This document shows positions 1 to 8,229 of a DNA stretch of 54,887 bases, one piece after another. The stretch spans positions 1 through 54,887 of the forward strand of contig SKYV01000104.1 of the NCBI GenBank assembly GCA_007127745.1, given 5' to 3'. The position numbers and the translations under genes are program-made. The DNA is from Balneolaceae bacterium. Its GTDB lineage: Bacteria > Bacteroidota > Rhodothermia > Balneolales > Balneolaceae. Each line of letters begins with the position of its first letter. The first letter of the stretch is position 1. The notes under the pieces were generated by a model, which saw nothing but the letters and a program-made list of their open reading frames with translations, made no database searches and was not told the origin of the DNA.

Positions 1-9
1 AAAAGGGTC

Positions 10-28
10 ATAATAATTAAATTATTAT
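10..28. promoter_or_regulatory. 19-bp perfect AT-rich palindrome upstream of the arginine cluster
   Basis: Bases 10-18 and 20-28 are perfect reverse complements around one central A (core AATAATT-A-AATTATT). Its size and AT-rich symmetry resemble ARG boxes bound by ArgR/AhrC repressors, but it lacks the usual TGAAT/ATTCA ends and lies about 150 bp before argB. It may equally belong to a gene left of the window. The regulatory role is inference. Confidence 0.3.
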
Positions 29-57
29 TTTTAAATGCCTGATTTAGAGTACTTTGA

Positions 58-78
58 TTTTTGAATCGGGTTCAAAAA
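58..78. promoter_or_regulatory. Inverted repeat in the argB leader (TTTTTGAA-5-TTCAAAAA)
   Basis: Bases 58-65 and 71-78 form an 8-bp perfect inverted repeat with a 5-base centre. A second small TGAA-T-TTCA repeat follows at 80-88. Together they put several TGAA/TTCA half-sites within 30 bp, about 100 bp before the argB start. This could be an operator for an ArgR-type regulator or a weak hairpin; nothing in the sequence decides between them. Confidence 0.3.
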
Positions 79-175
79 ATGAATTTCAAAAAGTGTTCCT
101 GTTATGCAATAAAGCATGAAATTCTGCTAAAAAACCCGCATTTTATAACTATTATAATCACAAAAAAGAATACTT

Positions 176-1048
176 TTGAAAACCCAACAAAATCGATTTT
201 CTGTTGATCCGGAAATCGCCAAAACCGTAAAAGGCCAAACCATTCTCATAAAAGTTGGCGGCAATGCCTTAACCGATGCAGACGTCAAAAAAAATATTAT
301 TGATCAAATCTCTACTCTTTACCATCACGGCGTTCAAATTATTTTGATTCACGGCGGCGGTATTGAAATAAAACGCCTGCTGGATGAAGTTTCCGTGGAA
401 TCAGAGTTTATTGGCGGGCACCGGAAAACCGATGATGTTTCCATATCCTATATCGAAATGGCACTGAGCGGCGGCGTGAATAAGGAACTGGTCTCACTTC
501 TACAGCAGAACGGTTTAAATGCCGTGGGAATTTCGGGCAAAGATGGCGCCATAGTAACCGCATCCAGGCGTACTCATAAGGTAACTACAGATGGTGTTGA
601 ACAGGAAGTTGACCTCGGCTTTGTGGGTGATGTTGCCGGGGTTGATACCCAACTTTTACAGGTACTGTTGAATGCCGGTTATATTCCAGTCGTCTCCCCC
701 ATCTCGATCGGGAAAAATGGTGAAACCTATAATATTAATGCAGATATGTTTGCCGGTCATGTTGCCGGAGCCCTGAATACCGATCATTTTGTGGCATTAA
801 CGAACATAGACGGTTTGCTTGAAGATATCAATCAACCAGACTCCATCATAACCCGACTGACTGCCAGTAAGGCTAAAAACCTTTTTGGAACAGTGATCCA
901 GGGCGGGATGATTCCCAAAGTGGAATCGTGCCTGATTGCTCTTCAGAACGGAGTTCATTCTACCCATATCATAAATGGAACGAAACAGGATGAGTTATTG
1001 CGTATATTACTGGCGGATGAAAATCGAGGAACAACGATTACAAAATAG
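176..1048 (+). CDS. argB: Acetylglutamate kinase
   Basis: Cytoplasmic amino-acid-kinase-fold enzyme that phosphorylates N-acetylglutamate with ATP, the second step of arginine synthesis. The sequence shows the lysine/glycine loop KVGGN at residues 26-30, HGGG at 59-62 and GISGKDG at 118-124. The length of 290 aa fits the family (about 260-300). The start is a TTG; no in-frame ATG or GTG lies between it and the first beta strand, so TTG is the only usual start. It is the first gene of argB-argD-argC-argJ, with 110 bp to argD. An N-succinyl substrate, as in some Bacteroidota, cannot be excluded, but the argJ gene downstream favours acetylated intermediates. Confidence 0.93.
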   Translation: MKTQQNRFSVDPEIAKTVKGQTILIKVGGNALTDADVKKNIIDQISTLYHHGVQIILIHGGGIEIKRLLDEVSVESEFIGGHRKTDDVSISYIEMALSGGVNKELVSLLQQNGLNAVGISGKDGAIVTASRRTHKVTTDGVEQEVDLGFVGDVAGVDTQLLQVLLNAGYIPVVSPISIGKNGETYNINADMFAGHVAGALNTDHFVALTNIDGLLEDINQPDSIITRLTASKAKNLFGTVIQGGMIPKVESCLIALQNGVHSTHIINGTKQDELLRILLADENRGTTITK

Positions 1049-1158
1049 ATATATGTTACCCGTATTGTTACCTACTATTCACACCAATTGACGAAAAACC
1101 GAACTGTGTGGACCTCAATAAAACTGAAAGATTTAAATTTTAGATAAACGAACGAACC

Positions 1159-2406
1159 ATGTCATCAAAACTATCAGGAAAGATTTTTAAAACGGTAAAA
1201 ACTGTTTTTGGAAAGCAGCCTGCCAAGAAAAAAGCCGACAAATATCACTTCGATCTCTACGGTCGCTACCCGATTGCTCTTGTGAAGGGAAAAGGCTCGA
1301 AAGTGTGGGATGATGAACGTAATGAATATATCGATGCATTGGCAGGAATTGCCGTGAACAGCCTTGGGCACTGCCACCCGCGTATTGTGAAAACAATTCA
1401 GAAGCAGTCGGCCAAACTAATGCACATTTCCAATTTTTACTACAATGAACCGCAGAGCAACCTTGCCGAAAAACTGGTGGATGTAACCGGCCTCGACCGT
1501 GCGTTTTTCTGTAATAGCGGTGCAGAAGCTGTTGAAGGTGCCATCAAACTGGCAAGAAAATATTCGAACGACAGGGGCAAGACCGGTGTGATACTCTCCA
1601 TGGAAAATTCGTTCCATGGGCGAACTCTCGGAACCATCGCAATGGGCAAAGAAAAATATCAAACCGGATTTCAGCCCATTCCACCCGGCTTTAAACGTAC
1701 GCCTTATAACGATGTGGAAGCCCTTGAAGAAAATGTAAATGAAAACACCATAGGCATTATTGTTGAACCCATTCAGGGTGAAGGCGGTATCATTGAAGTG
1801 AATGAAGCATTTCTGAAAAAAGCACGTCAGCTCTGCGATCAGTTCGACATTCCGCTGATACTCGATGAAGTTCAAACCGGAATTGCCCGAACCGGAAAAA
1901 TGATGGCCTACCAGCACTACGGAATCAAGCCTGATATTGTAGCAATGGCTAAAGCACTCGGGTCCGGATTTCCGATTGGTGCCGTGGCAGCTAAAGAGCA
2001 TTTTGCAGCTGCATTTGAGCATGGCAATCACGGCACAACATTTGGCGGCAATCCGCTGGCCTGTGCCGTAGCCCTTGAAACTCTGAAAATTATTGATGAC
2101 GAAAATATTTGCGAGATGGCACGCGTGCGCGGAAATTATCTGATGACTCGGATACGTGATCTTTCACAAAACTGGAGTGTTATCAAGGAAGTACGGGGAA
2201 AAGGTCTGATGATCGGTATTGAGCTCACATTTCCCGGCGGACCGGTTGTCAACGAAATGCTAAAACGGGGAGTGCTCTCAAATTGTGCTTCCAATACGGT
2301 AATTCGCCTTGTTCCTCCGCTCAACATCACCAAAGAAGAGATTGATAAAATTGTAGATGTACTCGTAGAATCCATAAAAGAAGCAGAAAAGCATGTCAAA
2401 GTATAA
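1159..2406 (+). CDS. argD: Acetylornithine aminotransferase
   Basis: PLP-dependent class III (subgroup II) aminotransferase converting N-acetylglutamate semialdehyde to N-acetylornithine. Visible family motifs are NSGAEA at 119-124, the pyridine-binding Asp in LDEVQTG (D236) and the PLP-binding lysine in MAKALGSG (K265). At 415 aa it has about 25 basic N-terminal residues more than short ArgD proteins; the ATG at 1159 is kept because no better start follows before the conserved region. Its last 14 bases overlap argC, which indicates translational coupling. Such enzymes can also act on succinyl-diaminopimelate or GABA-type substrates, but the arg context settles the main role. Confidence 0.92.
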   Translation: MSSKLSGKIFKTVKTVFGKQPAKKKADKYHFDLYGRYPIALVKGKGSKVWDDERNEYIDALAGIAVNSLGHCHPRIVKTIQKQSAKLMHISNFYYNEPQSNLAEKLVDVTGLDRAFFCNSGAEAVEGAIKLARKYSNDRGKTGVILSMENSFHGRTLGTIAMGKEKYQTGFQPIPPGFKRTPYNDVEALEENVNENTIGIIVEPIQGEGGIIEVNEAFLKKARQLCDQFDIPLILDEVQTGIARTGKMMAYQHYGIKPDIVAMAKALGSGFPIGAVAAKEHFAAAFEHGNHGTTFGGNPLACAVALETLKIIDDENICEMARVRGNYLMTRIRDLSQNWSVIKEVRGKGLMIGIELTFPGGPVVNEMLKRGVLSNCASNTVIRLVPPLNITKEEIDKIVDVLVESIKEAEKHVKV

Positions 2407-3430
2407 AATAGCAATTATAGGCGCCACCGGATACACCGGATCAGAACTGGTGAGGTTATTGAGTCAGCATCCGGATGTAACGATCGACATTGTAACCAGC
2501 GAAACCCACCAGGGAAAGAAGATAACCGAGATCCATCCGCACCTGCTGGATATTGTGGATATCCGTCTCAAATCTGTGAAAGAGCTGTCCGATCATAAGC
2601 CAGACCTCGTTTTTCTGGCACTGCCACACGGTGTCTCGATGAATTTTGTGAAAGAGCACGGCATTGACAAATTCATCACCATTGATCTTTCAGGAGATTT
2701 TCGGTTTGGATCAAGAGGCATTTATGAAGAGTGGTACAAAAAGACTCACATTGCACATAACTATATGGATCAGGCCGTGTATGGATTGCCGGAACTGTTT
2801 CGCGATAAAATCAGAAATGCCCGTCTTGTGGCCAATCCCGGTTGTTATCCCACATCGGCCATTCTCGCCCTCGCACCACTGCTAAAACATGGATATATAT
2901 ATCCATCCTCGATTGTGATCGATTCCAAATCTGGCGTTACAGGTGCAGGAGCCAAACCTAAACAGGGCACTCATTTTCCCGATGTGTTTGGAAATTTTTC
3001 GGCATATTCTCTCATCAGTCACCGGCACACACCCGAAATTGAAAACACCCTCCGGCTCTTTACCGGATACTCCACCGAGGTCCTCTTCACCCCTCACCTG
3101 TTGCCGATTGATCGCGGGATTTTAACCACAACATACAGTACACCCAAAAAAGATGTAAACCCCGAGCTGATTGTTGAACTGTTCGACTCCATCTATGAAA
3201 AAGAGAATTTTGTGAGAATCTTTGATCAGCCTCCATCCCTAAAAAATATACGTGGCTCCAATTACTGCGATATTCACGCAACGTATGATGAACGTACAAA
3301 CAAAATTATTACCATTTCCACCATCGACAACCTGGTGAAAGGAGCTGCCGGACAGGCGGTTCAGAATATGAATATCATTTTCGGCCTGATTGAATCGACA
3401 GGCCTTAAACATATTCCATTAAATCCGTAA
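2393..3430 (+). CDS. argC: N-acetyl-gamma-glutamyl-phosphate reductase
   Basis: NADPH-dependent reductase making N-acetylglutamate semialdehyde from the ArgB product. The N-terminal NADP loop GATGYTGSEL is at residues 10-19 and the catalytic cysteine lies in NPGCYPT (C151). The 345 aa length is standard. The ATG lies inside the 3' end of argD (14-base overlap), so the two are one transcription unit. The gene ends at 3430, and an unusually long 279-bp spacer separates it from argJ. Confidence 0.95.
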   Translation: MSKYKIAIIGATGYTGSELVRLLSQHPDVTIDIVTSETHQGKKITEIHPHLLDIVDIRLKSVKELSDHKPDLVFLALPHGVSMNFVKEHGIDKFITIDLSGDFRFGSRGIYEEWYKKTHIAHNYMDQAVYGLPELFRDKIRNARLVANPGCYPTSAILALAPLLKHGYIYPSSIVIDSKSGVTGAGAKPKQGTHFPDVFGNFSAYSLISHRHTPEIENTLRLFTGYSTEVLFTPHLLPIDRGILTTTYSTPKKDVNPELIVELFDSIYEKENFVRIFDQPPSLKNIRGSNYCDIHATYDERTNKIITISTIDNLVKGAAGQAVQNMNIIFGLIESTGLKHIPLNP

Positions 3431-3597
3431 TGAAACCGCAAAGGACTCTGCCCATTTTAAAAAAATCTGTTTATAAAAGAACTTTTTTTCTTATTATCAT
3501 GGACGTTTATGAAACAGCACCATGCAAACATATCGGTTTTTGTGCAGCAGATGCCATTCCATCCCTGGACAGCAATGCCTTCTGCTCGCCCGCTCCC

Positions 3598-3652
3598 ACC
3601 CGCCTGGCGGGTATAAATATCTGTTTTTCTATGCAGCAATTTTTGTTGCTGC
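3598..3652 (+). promoter_or_regulatory. Two hairpins in the argC-argJ spacer
   Basis: The 279-bp spacer (3431-3709) carries a compact perfect inverted repeat ACCCGCC-T-GGCGGGT at 3598-3612. It also holds a hairpin GCAGCAA-6-TTGCTGC at 3633-3639/3646-3652. No convincing gene lies here. The structures could regulate argJ, stabilise mRNA ends, or be a small inserted repeat. Only the symmetry is seen; function is unknown. Confidence 0.4.
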
Positions 3653-3709
3653 CACATCTTCTACATTTCATAAACAAGTTTTTAAACCATTTAATACGTA
3701 CTAAAACCG

Positions 3710-4921
3710 ATGCTTAATAATATTACACACGTTCGCGGATTCACCTGTTGGGGCGCCCACATGGGGATCAAATCCAAAAGAAGAGATATAGCCCTGATCT
3801 ACTCGGAAGTGCCGGCTTCTGCCGCTGCCGTTTTCACCCGTAATGTTGTATGTGCTGAGCCAATTAAACTGAGCCGCGAACACATCAAAGACGGAAAAGC
3901 ACAGGCTTTTGTAATTAATTCAGGAAACGCCAACGCCTGCACCGGTAACGAAGGCTGGAAAGGAGCTGTTGCTATGGCAGAAACCACTGCTAAGGAGCTC
4001 CAGATTAATACAGAGAGCGTAATTGTAGCCTCAACCGGGTTGATTGGCGAGCCATTTCCCACCGAAAAAGTTCTGAAAGGAATCAAAGAATGTGTCGGGA
4101 AACTATCAAACCGGGAAATTGCCGGTTCATTAACCGCCAATGCCATCCTCACAACAGATACTTTTGCCAAAGAAGGTTTCACTTCGTTCACGGTTGATGG
4201 CATCCAGATTAATATGGGCGGTATCGCAAAAGGGTCGGGTATGATTCATCCCAATATGGGTACCATGCTTGCTTTTATTGTTTGCGATATTGCCATCAAA
4301 CCGGAACTACTCGATGAAGCCCTGCGTACAGCTGTTGACAAATCTTTCAACATGATTACGGTTGATGGTGACACATCCACGAATGATATGGTTTCGGTTA
4401 TGTGTAACGGCAAAGCAGGCAATAAAGAAATCACCGAAAAAGATGCCAACTATGATCTGTTTCTTGCCAATCTTGAAAAACTTTGTACCCATCTTGCCAA
4501 ACTGATTATATCAGATGGTGAAGGCTCCACCAAATTAATTGAGTATCGCACCAAGGGAGCCAATTCAGCTGAAGAGGCCCGCCAGGTGGTGCGAACTGTA
4601 TCGAACAGCAATTTGGTGAAAACAGCGATATTTGGATCAGATCCCAACTGGGGACGAATTATTGCCGCCGCAGGCCGTTCCGGCATTGATTTTGATCCTG
4701 AAAAGGTAGATTTGCTGATTGGAACTGAGTTGAATAAAATGGTTCCGGTATTAAAACAGGGTCAGCCGGTTTCCGGTGTGCGGGAAAAACTGCAGAAAAC
4801 GATGAATTCATCCACCATCATCATCCTGATTGACCTGAACCAGGGAGACAGTGAGGCCATGGGCTGGGGATCGGATTTTTCTTACGAATATGTGCGAATC
4901 AACGCCGAGTATACCACATAG
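3710..4921 (+). CDS. argJ: Bifunctional glutamate N-acetyltransferase / ornithine acetyltransferase
   Basis: Recycles the acetyl group from N-acetylornithine to glutamate, closing the arginine cycle; some members also use acetyl-CoA. The protein is made as a precursor that self-cleaves before a threonine. Here the site is in the stretch HPNMGTMLAF, with T185 the expected nucleophile and glycine rather than the common alanine before it. The oxyanion-hole motif STGLIG is at 108-113. The 403 aa length is typical. The start ATG at 3710 gives the usual short N-terminus. A stem-loop terminator follows at 4939, making argJ the end of the arginine cluster. Confidence 0.94.
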   Translation: MLNNITHVRGFTCWGAHMGIKSKRRDIALIYSEVPASAAAVFTRNVVCAEPIKLSREHIKDGKAQAFVINSGNANACTGNEGWKGAVAMAETTAKELQINTESVIVASTGLIGEPFPTEKVLKGIKECVGKLSNREIAGSLTANAILTTDTFAKEGFTSFTVDGIQINMGGIAKGSGMIHPNMGTMLAFIVCDIAIKPELLDEALRTAVDKSFNMITVDGDTSTNDMVSVMCNGKAGNKEITEKDANYDLFLANLEKLCTHLAKLIISDGEGSTKLIEYRTKGANSAEEARQVVRTVSNSNLVKTAIFGSDPNWGRIIAAAGRSGIDFDPEKVDLLIGTELNKMVPVLKQGQPVSGVREKLQKTMNSSTIIILIDLNQGDSEAMGWGSDFSYEYVRINAEYTT

Positions 4922-4938
4922 TTGAAATTGAATTCTAA

Positions 4939-4980
4939 TGAATCTGCGAGAGTCCAAAAACTCCTCGCAGATTCAGTTTT
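4939..4980 (+). terminator. Terminator of the arginine cluster
   Basis: A 12-bp perfect stem (4939-4950 with 4964-4975) around a 13-base loop is followed by AGTTTT. It sits 18 bases after the argJ stop codon. The U-run is short, so efficiency is uncertain. Confidence 0.7.
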
Positions 4981-5002
4981 CTGATAATATTCTACCTTTT
5001 CT

Positions 5003-5032
5003 AAAAAAATGGTACAAACGGGTACTTGTACC
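5003..5032 (-). terminator. Terminator of the GH9 gene (minus strand)
   Basis: Read on the minus strand, GGTACAA (5032-5026) pairs with TTGTACC (5017-5011) and is followed by A and seven T. It lies about 28 bases after the stop codon of the GH9 gene, as expected for a Rho-independent terminator between convergent genes. Confidence 0.72.
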
Positions 5033-5059
5033 AAGTAAAGTGTGAGCCACTTTTCTGCG

Positions 5060-6757
5060 TTACTTACCGCTAAAATAATCCACAGCCCCAATCAGATACA
5101 CCAACGGTGCATTCCAATTGATGGCTACCTCGTTGGTCGAGTAGCTGCACCAGTGGTCGAGAAACGTGGTTGCGGGAAGATTCGATGGATAGTCACACCC
5201 ATCCTGCTGGCCGGGCTGCGGGCCGCCTATAACAAAACCCGGGACCGGTTCTTCAATATCACCCGCAGCCGATTGCCGGTGGTGAGGAAACATCGGCGGT
5301 TTGCTGCCAAACCCTGTAACAAATGAGTACCCGGTGGCATTTCTGCCCAGAATGTAATCCAGGTTTGCCCTGGCGGCCTGCAGATAGGTTTCATCACCAT
5401 TTAGGCGGTAGGCTTGCAGAAGTATCATGGAATGGTTTCCGATCACTCCGTTACTTCCCCATACAAAGTCACTGTTCCCATAGCGGCCCTTCGTAACGCC
5501 GTATGCCGACCTGTGAAACTCTTCCAGCAGTTCATCACCCTGCTCCATAATTCGCCTCTCAATCAAATTCACATCGGCTGCTCCAGTCAGGTTTTCACGG
5601 TGATGGGCAAGCGACACCCAGGCAAGCGGCCTTACATATCCCCAGCTCGGTACACCAACATTAATCTCGTCGAAATTGCGTGCATTCCAATATTCATCAT
5701 TTCCGGTAGTGATGTATAGCTCGGCGGCGGCCCAGTCGAACTCATCACTCAGTTCACGGTTTCCGTACGCTCCGGTTTGAATGTCTTCGGGCTGTATATA
5801 ATACTGTTCGGGATTTTGAACCGCCCATTGCCAGGCATATTCGGCAGCTTCAAGAGCTTCTTCGGCAAAATCCGGGTCGTATTCGCTGTAAACGCGGGCT
5901 GCCGTTGCCATCACGGCGGCAAAATTGAGGGTTCCTCCCGTGGATTTCATCACGGCAAACCGGTCGGCCGTTGCCTCATGCGGCATCACAACTCCTGCAA
6001 AATTTTTGGTGGTCACTTTGTGATAGACCCCGCCGTCATTCGGGTCTTGAGCAGTTAGCAGCCAGTCGAGGTTCCACCGGATTTCATCCAGCAGATCGGG
6101 TTGTTTATTGCCCGATTCGGGAATATTGAGGTAAAGATTCCGGTAATACTCCGGGTAGTGTTCATATGCCGCCATCAATGTGTAGGTGCTGATGCCTGAG
6201 TTGACCGCATATTTGTTATAATCACCCGCATCGTACCAGCCTTTCGGTGAAGAAAATACGTACCCCTCCGGGCGTTCTTCGGTTGCTGCCGATTCGTGTA
6301 CATACACAACGTCATCGGGGTGGGCTTTCGGGCGGGCCCAAATTCCCGCATGTTCTTCCTTCAATTCCGTGGATGCCCGGTTAAAATAGAAAGCCTTGAT
6401 CGACGCTTTGGAAACCTCCCTGAAAATATCATCCCGGATTTCAAATTCATACGAACTGCCGGCCAGTTCATGAACCATTCGGTAGCGGCCGGGTTCTGTG
6501 AATTCCGAAAAATTGGCGATTGACACCATCTCATCCGAAAATTCCCAATGCCTGGGGACACCCAAAATTGATTCAAATACAACATCTCCGGTAGATGCAT
6601 CCACAACCTGGAAAACTCCCTCCACATTACCCGGAATAACCGCAATTTTCGGCGAATCGGGATAAAAGCCGAGCTGATTTAGTTTGATCTCGCCCTGGGC
6701 AAAAAGTGAAAGAGGGATAATTGATAAAAATAAAAGTATAGAGAACTTTTTCATCAT
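5060..6757 (-). CDS. Secreted GH9 endoglucanase-like glycoside hydrolase
   Basis: Family 9 glycoside hydrolases cleave beta-1,4-glucans with inversion. Residues 1-20 form a signal peptide ending LFA|Q. Residues about 21-110 look like the Ig-like CelD_N domain that precedes many GH9 catalytic modules. The catalytic (alpha/alpha)6 domain follows, with the family motif GWYDAGDYNKY (D176 and D179, base side) and the C-terminal acid in STNEVAINWN (E543). The length of 565 aa fits CelD_N-GH9 enzymes. Two Met codons open the ORF; either 6757 or 6754 may be used. It is the most downstream gene of a minus-strand block of hydrolases, with its own terminator. Exact substrate (cellulose, mixed-linkage glucan, xyloglucan) cannot be read from sequence. 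Confidence 0.9.
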   Translation of the reverse strand: MMKKFSILLFLSIIPLSLFAQGEIKLNQLGFYPDSPKIAVIPGNVEGVFQVVDASTGDVVFESILGVPRHWEFSDEMVSIANFSEFTEPGRYRMVHELAGSSYEFEIRDDIFREVSKASIKAFYFNRASTELKEEHAGIWARPKAHPDDVVYVHESAATEERPEGYVFSSPKGWYDAGDYNKYAVNSGISTYTLMAAYEHYPEYYRNLYLNIPESGNKQPDLLDEIRWNLDWLLTAQDPNDGGVYHKVTTKNFAGVVMPHEATADRFAVMKSTGGTLNFAAVMATAARVYSEYDPDFAEEALEAAEYAWQWAVQNPEQYYIQPEDIQTGAYGNRELSDEFDWAAAELYITTGNDEYWNARNFDEINVGVPSWGYVRPLAWVSLAHHRENLTGAADVNLIERRIMEQGDELLEEFHRSAYGVTKGRYGNSDFVWGSNGVIGNHSMILLQAYRLNGDETYLQAARANLDYILGRNATGYSFVTGFGSKPPMFPHHRQSAAGDIEEPVPGFVIGGPQPGQQDGCDYPSNLPATTFLDHWCSYSTNEVAINWNAPLVYLIGAVDYFSGK

Positions 6758-6835
6758 GTTATTTAAAAATTTGGTTTATATTCAGCACTTTTGAAAAGTA
6801 CAAATTGATTAGAATTAGTTTTTAAGAATTGATAA

Positions 6836-6873
6836 TCGGATAGTGATCCGAACTTTGCGAGGACCTATCGGAT
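6836..6873 (-). promoter_or_regulatory. Alternating TCGGAT/ATCCGA repeats in the GH9 leader
   Basis: Three copies of the same hexamer in alternating orientation lie at 6836-6841, 6846-6851 and 6868-6873, 79-116 bases before the GH9 start. The middle copy can pair with either neighbour, giving two mutually exclusive hairpins in the minus-strand RNA. This could be an attenuator-like switch or overlapping operator half-sites. Function is inferred only from symmetry. Confidence 0.3.
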
Positions 6874-6902
6874 TCTCACAAGTTCAATTGTTGATTTCTT
6901 TT

Positions 6903-8063
6903 TTAATGCTTCATCAGCAGGTCAAGAAGTTTGCGGTCCAGATTGTAGCCGTACCAGTCTTCGTAATCCACATCCTGCCGGCCGGAATTCAGGATTCCGA
7001 AACTGCCCCTGAATTCCCACAATCCCCAGCCAATTCCGTTTTCGGTGAAAATGTCGAGCGTATCAGAGAACCAAGCCAGGAATACTTCGTGCGGTGTTTG
7101 GTTATAACAGCCAAATTCGCCGCAATGAACACCGATACCCTGTTTCACAATGTCTATCCACGGTGCGTAGTGTTCTTCCAGCATTTCCCGGCTGAAGTAG
7201 CGGTCGCCGACTTGTCCCGGCCATTTGGGCTCCGGCAGTGCATCAATATCGGAAAACGCCCAGGGCGCCCTGTAGTGCGAAATTTGTGCGGGGTAGTATC
7301 CCCTGTTGCTTTTGGCAATACCCAGATCCAGCAGTTCCGGCACTACCGTCGTTCCAACATCATTTCCGCCGGCTATCACCAGGTGGTTCGGGTTTACGCT
7401 GCGGATCGCTTCGGTCGCACCCTTGGCTACTTTCCGGTACGCTTCTCCCGGGATGGACCTGACCGGAGAATGCTGATCGTTCGGGTCGTCGCGCATGGCG
7501 GGTTCATTCACCAGGTCAAAACTGATCTTATCCGGGGAGGTATTTTCATACCGTTTTGCCCACATTTCCCAGTGAAAATTGAATGCCTGATGTGCTTCCT
7601 CATCCACCCATAGATTATACGGTTCATGGAAACCGGCATTGATGCAGTACCCGGGTGCACGGTGCAGGTTCAGGCTTACATGCATGTTGTATTTGTGGGC
7701 CATCGCTACCAGGGCATCAATGTTATCAACCATTTCCTCATTGATGTTGTAAACCTCATCCGGATGGATATTTCTGCTGCGGTCAAATTCCACATAATAG
7801 GGATACGCCATCGGGATGCGGACGAAATCAAACCCCCAGTCACTCATCCACTGAAAATACTCCTCTTTTGTGGGCGGCCGTTGGCTGGCAGGATCGGGCG
7901 AGAAGAAATCGAGCAGGTTAAAACCCCTCCATCGCGGAATGCTGTTTTGCGGTTTTTGTTCACATCCGGATAGCAGAGTGCTTCCTGCTAATCCGACACC
8001 TGCTGTAAAAAGTGCGGTCGTTTTTAAAAAATCTCGTCGTGATTGGTTTACTTTTATGCTCAT
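6903..8063 (-). CDS. GH5 glycoside hydrolase, Tat-exported lipoprotein
   Basis: TIM-barrel family 5 hydrolase (retaining endo-beta-glucanase/mannanase group). The N-terminus has a twin-arginine signal, RRDFLK from residue 9, followed by a hydrophobic stretch and the lipobox LLSGC with C34. This suggests export folded by Tat and lipid anchoring. The GH5 acid/base is E187 in DLVNEPA and the nucleophile E316 in VHCGEFG. The length is 386 aa. It lies between the GH9 gene and another GH5 gene, all on the minus strand, with 145- and 166-bp spacers that could hold separate promoters. Substrate specificity is open. Confidence 0.9.
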   Translation of the reverse strand: MSIKVNQSRRDFLKTTALFTAGVGLAGSTLLSGCEQKPQNSIPRWRGFNLLDFFSPDPASQRPPTKEEYFQWMSDWGFDFVRIPMAYPYYVEFDRSRNIHPDEVYNINEEMVDNIDALVAMAHKYNMHVSLNLHRAPGYCINAGFHEPYNLWVDEEAHQAFNFHWEMWAKRYENTSPDKISFDLVNEPAMRDDPNDQHSPVRSIPGEAYRKVAKGATEAIRSVNPNHLVIAGGNDVGTTVVPELLDLGIAKSNRGYYPAQISHYRAPWAFSDIDALPEPKWPGQVGDRYFSREMLEEHYAPWIDIVKQGIGVHCGEFGCYNQTPHEVFLAWFSDTLDIFTENGIGWGLWEFRGSFGILNSGRQDVDYEDWYGYNLDRKLLDLLMKH

Positions 8064-8229
8064 GTTTTTAAGGTTTTGTTTTAGTTATTCCCCTTCTCTC
8101 AAAAAAATTATGGCCGGGCTCGGGAGCAGTGACTCTAACCAATTTTGAGTGTTTTGTTTTAATGTGTGATGTTTTGTAATAATCGTTTTTCTAAATATGT
8201 GACTTAAATTTCTTTCTTTTTTTTATCCG

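Noticed and set aside
171-178. TACTTTTG match to the TAnnTTTG promoter box at argB
   Set aside because: It overlaps the only usable argB start codon (TTG at 176), so a transcript from it would lack the start; likely a chance match.
1417-2031. 204-aa minus-strand frame
   Set aside because: Shadow opposite argD; Phe/His/Cys-rich without family features.
3430-3717. 95-aa plus-strand reading frame between argC and argJ
   Set aside because: Cys-rich, no recognisable family, overlaps both neighbours and spans palindromic DNA; composition looks like translated spacer.
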